A DNA stretch of 64,000 nt from Algoriphagus chordae (GTDB lineage Bacteria; Bacteroidota; Bacteroidia; Cytophagales; Cyclobacteriaceae): NCBI RefSeq assembly GCF_003254055.1, contig NZ_QKZT01000003.1, positions 335,082 to 399,081 on the forward strand, written 5' to 3'. Below are positions 63,701 to 64,000 of this stretch, one piece after another. Made by a program: the position numbers and the translations under genes. A model generated the notes under the pieces. The model was not told where the DNA came from, made no database searches, and worked only from the letters and a program-made list of their open reading frames with translations. Every line of letters begins with the position of its first letter. The first letter of the stretch is position 1.

Positions 63701-64000
63701 GGAAATATTAACCTGTATGAAGTATCTGCAGGTAATGAAATAGAAATTCCTACAAACTCAAATGATACTGGCGGGGGAGATGCAATCACCCTTACCCCAA
63801 TTGAGCAATTGAAGGAGAATACGACTTATGTATTTAGAATTTCTGGTGTTCAAGCCAATGTAGTAGGTGATGTAGAGGATGTATTAGATTTTGTAACCTT
63901 CGAGTCTACCTTTACTACAGGTACAATAGATGATGAAGTGGTTCCAATCAGAGACCTTGCTGGAGTAGAATTCACTAAAGTCCCTGGAGGTACTGAGCTT
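54767..64000 (+). CDS. Giant modular secreted protein with lectin-like, malectin-like and beta-propeller modules (runs off window)
   Basis: An open frame of 3078 codons with no stop before the edge. ATG 54767 opens a signal peptide ending VNANA. Modules in order: lectin-like A1 (54957-55780); Ig-like sheets with YTVTAEDGSSADWTVTV (55790-56040); a beta-sandwich (56060-56740); malectin-like M1 (56755-57330); a second YTVTASDAS unit (57670-57930); A2 (57945-58745); a BACON-like stretch (58755-59075); M2 (59085-59605); a Big5-type unit (59620-59940); a propeller like glucose/sorbosone dehydrogenase (about 59980-61290); an ASPM-like sheet (61300-61600); A3 (62215-63000); M3 (63030-63565); a second Big5-type unit (63590-63925), with the next propeller apparently starting at the edge. 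A surface or matrix protein that binds carbohydrates is the fair inference. In Bacteroidota the missing C-terminus often carries a type IX secretion signal. Confidence 0.9.
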   Translation, partial: MVTLYKAAKRNWVLLFLAFFATAIGVNANATGTSDKGSFHLNNSKGLVYPFENLWNGPDKLAPCGGISPLDCSSVISALPINLDFSSDQGGLAETGFSMTLESSKFMTPYSVLTSYDPTRISRDGSGLTITSTRGLFYSQQPDQGTPSSANTNTQVNALGTGFIVGSQKFSVSATLVNPDFSVSSEVKSQQAGIWYGIDEDHYVKLAIVKSANTNTRKIQLQVEDMDQANAATAYLEINTANLITNTGEITLRLEFDPVANTAQGYYTLGTGEEILVTSATTEPDSRPVPASYFSGVSFDSENPSELSSFAGVYTSHRTSTGNPIVVNFKDFSVVEDFTPSDAKAIIDFSFLDQTSPASIDAVNHTIAIEVAHGVSLSNLIPTIAASPLATISPASGIAQDFSTPVIYTVTAEDGSSADWTVTVSNAAAPRTAYIENFDSYGTGVLTTVGSANWEKENGTGVNIPLNATALSAGTTHSLAFTQGAHTTDDKLLLANPITLVSGQPFYFATYFKVTSLANASNRIRTALRIDDDTPEETKWIRLQIARNAAQLIARVGLAGSGSDNGNVNIDSDQILQFIVKGVWNGTDEIGYEWSIAPKLTESATVWNTAGTHSTTGTPKIGRLFLSSIGTNNGLVGPIRISTDYSEVVTEDLNEVVVEDPFAAKINFQNESTIPPVSYLKDFGKQFGFSSVSINGTDYAYGWKSKDSGNPIDITDGSTGAGRNRITAIYDEASDFEKLAGTLVHFQGDNIRGNTGGGLAWAGENRGGESFWEIEIPNGVYEVTVGLGDKDDNNLDSRHSATIEGYTIIPAFAPTPGETKEASMIVEVTDGLLTMNGFGGYNSKITHIEIAASTGTPVSGQLTFDPNTLTTELLAGETGNFVSTLSGPGAGVLGMVIDDVENLIVKENTSFNEWFSIPTTLELGELTFSKNASTLAVGEGRSDKFIVSAAGFKPAELDVTLNVIAAQTEKAILTFDFPAATIAPVIDSEAFTVAFEVPFGTDITALAPTFTLSDGASSSPASGDALDFTSPQTYTVTASDASTQDWIVTVTVAEEVLATPCSPFSLLPCDQIVTSLPVNLTFDGSGSSLLDMNDVSTGFTVALPHSEARLANDLPITYPEVNGFEPGKLNVSGGNLVLTATQGIAFQDPPSSTANNTQVNSLGLGLDDISNKLTIETKLLALNSGGGSAQAGIWFGLDEDNFVKLDYNGGSNIEIRKEVGGLSATTGAAVNEDQIQVGIGTGNTRDITLRLVVDPLEMTITAYYAIGTGEFIQVTKSSLSELALPQVYLDGLGSGELAGKAFAGIYATYRSGTEFDATFDYFTIEEEEIAVPKVLSFDPAVVNLSAAEGEVIAPFNVSILTSDQEFEITLSDDPDSGTWLTFPDSAIIGSNQFVIKENLPAGTYQTTVTAQEKVEAGYEHAELYVNLTITSPETPPLALKINFSDPATAAPQGYLKDSGSPYGDRGNGYSYGWLNASTSQGADLTLNSRNRENANFSVVNNTLIHMQYGQVSNPNASYYLPDAKWEIELPNGVYQVKIGVGDPNIDAEGDNPIHTINAEGVSVINSYVATGAAGEATRGTNGSATVTVTDGKLTIDAGDGFNTKINYIEITGGGSASDMPRVIGVNPADAATNVSVSTSVSANSLYLPNIGGLDNSTITVSTVRLFKQGSSTAIAASVNGTGGGDAINLVPSLPLEANTTYRFEIDGVTDSEGVALESFTSTFTTGDGSTGGTTTDLDNVSFTKYGQVKSGGKYTSLVVGPDGLLYGLEIGGDIHRWTMNADGTLANEEILSAWKSGYGARTAIGFVFDPASTPTNLIAYITHLSSGLNNAPDWDGNISKLTGPNLATEQHLVTNLPRSKRDHLTNSLAFRPSEPTVLYFNQGSNSAAGAYDNAWDREESMLAGATLRLDLSKLPGTLPLDVQTTRNIEAIKAVDVNSPTLDGMYNPYYLNAPLTLFASGIRNAYDLVWHSNGQLYIPANGTAGGSNAPISIDGMRRPNGTFYDTSGDPTNYPAIPASNGNNVQRDWLFRVNPSEPIGYYGHPNPYRGEFVLNRGDVDVANAVYNNIQPDINYRGAAFDFEFNKSPNGVIEYKSNAENGNLQGAILVVRYSGSSDIIALVPDGVGGNIETFKEGIPGFTGFGDPLDLVEDVSTGNIYVADYARNEIVLLKPSNEASPKPVITVSTDKIVGDAITAGNVTYTEEILISNLGNAVLNNISYMLTGVNADQFTVSALPESLNSQNTGSFNVIFDPTSNGPKYASLTILGDNAESITIELAGLGKTNVGGNNEPSLQWILDTHLGAAAVNVGDADPTTNIITTGASTNYNTLIGDELDIQAFQRASDGPIELEVLSIYGPTDSNPVVAFGWYASGNAASVQDIFTVSNSPLVNGQTLTPIITGDLEFDPGNASFGFVSRWPYFGDRQLFSEDALNTFSGAIPHHVRVYAVPGEDNAYIIATEEHVSGFDYQDVVVIVRNVQPFSEVTPVEACSPISTLDCEDIDVTLPFALNFTGAEGGLANTGFTMVDNPSARIAIDGTPFNTAVLGFEPSKLSIANGNLTINANNGIAFVYNGTGTGTSTDVNSQINTLGAGFDADGYGNFNISTTLVDQFSDATQNSEQAGLWFGLNEDNFVKLVVDNGGRVEMRSELAAVSGNADQVISDAIANIKTSTVKLRLYVDLENDLLTAYYTVNAGAEVELGSLPLPAAFVNGNTAYNNLSFAGVFATKRRELVADVNYSFADFSIVPDNNPVVPTFGPLKINYSTAVDVAPAGYEKDSGLPFADRGNGYSYGWLTTDGVTPLDLSANTRNRDIDGASFIQNTIIHMQYQNGVPPGGSPNGTMVEGIWEVNVPNGTYSVTVGVGDLSVDGNAATIPSHTVNIEGVNAVSAFIPTGVAGDLTRVTSATVTVTVTDGKLTVDASGGHNTKIHSLEITQTGQTNLPYFTNVTPANNATNVTINEFQINVEIVTPLGYELNNSTLAGNINLYEVSAGNEIEIPTNSNDTGGGDAITLTPIEQLKENTTYVFRISGVQANVVGDVEDVLDFVTFESTFTTGTIDDEVVPIRDLAGVEFTKVPGGTEL

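Noticed and set aside
1..64000. Complete insertion sequences, integrases, phage genes, rRNA or tRNA genes
   Set aside because: None could be recognised on either strand; the repeats found carry no transposase frame.

Overview
The window comes from a Bacteroidota chromosome, most likely order Cytophagales and a relative of Algoriphagus/Cyclobacteriaceae. This is inferred from gene content and style: many lipoproteins with an S-C lipobox, CarboxypepD_reg and DUF4221-type proteins, the etfB-etfA-bifunctional nuclease-nupC order, TAnnTTTG-type promoter boxes, few Shine-Dalgarno sites, about 40% GC, and a giant multi-domain secreted protein. The species cannot be proven from this sequence alone. 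No rRNA, tRNA, CRISPR array, prophage or intact insertion sequence was seen.

Layout. 1-17.9 kb holds housekeeping and envelope genes: a partial ferritin, an M28 peptidase, a DinB/PhzF/potassium-channel operon, an S10 carboxypeptidase, GluQ-RS, several small lipoproteins, an M48 protease, a purple-acid-phosphatase-like enzyme, a PqaA-like hydrolase, a DnaQ-type exonuclease with the murein-recycling ligase Mpl, replicative helicase DnaB, and an MDR oxidoreductase. 18-23.6 kb holds a DUF4221-like lipoprotein, a TPR protein, and the operon for both ETF subunits plus a bifunctional nuclease, with a NupC transporter behind it. 24.5-29.9 kb is one 1783-residue protein joining two alpha/beta-hydrolase-like domains, a CHAT caspase-like protease and a helical-repeat tail. 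29.9-34.6 kb has a GH99-like/WbsX protein, a GNAT, and a two-gene VWA/membrane unit. 34.9-39.7 kb is a minus-strand operon with FAH-family hydrolase, M23 peptidase, peroxiredoxin and a split transketolase. 39.7-46.6 kb has lipoproteins, LD-carboxypeptidase, a ParE-type toxin-antitoxin pair, a DacB-like carboxypeptidase and a GNAT, separated by unusually repeat-rich gaps.

46.8-64 kb is a surface-polysaccharide/exoprotein region. Two paralogous Wza-Wzc export/kinase pairs flank a CMP-Kdo synthetase (kdsB). They are followed by a gene of more than 9.2 kb that runs off the window and encodes a modular secreted protein with triplicated lectin-like and malectin-like modules and a beta-propeller.

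The points most worth a second look are the CHAT/double-hydrolase protein, the giant protein, degenerate 7-bp-period repeats at three intergenic sites, a 22/44-bp tandem array ending in a perfect 10-bp hairpin, and REP-like palindromes around the toxin-antitoxin pair. Several start codons were moved downstream of the longest possible frame on the basis of ATG position, signal peptides or promoter placement; each case is explained in its entry.
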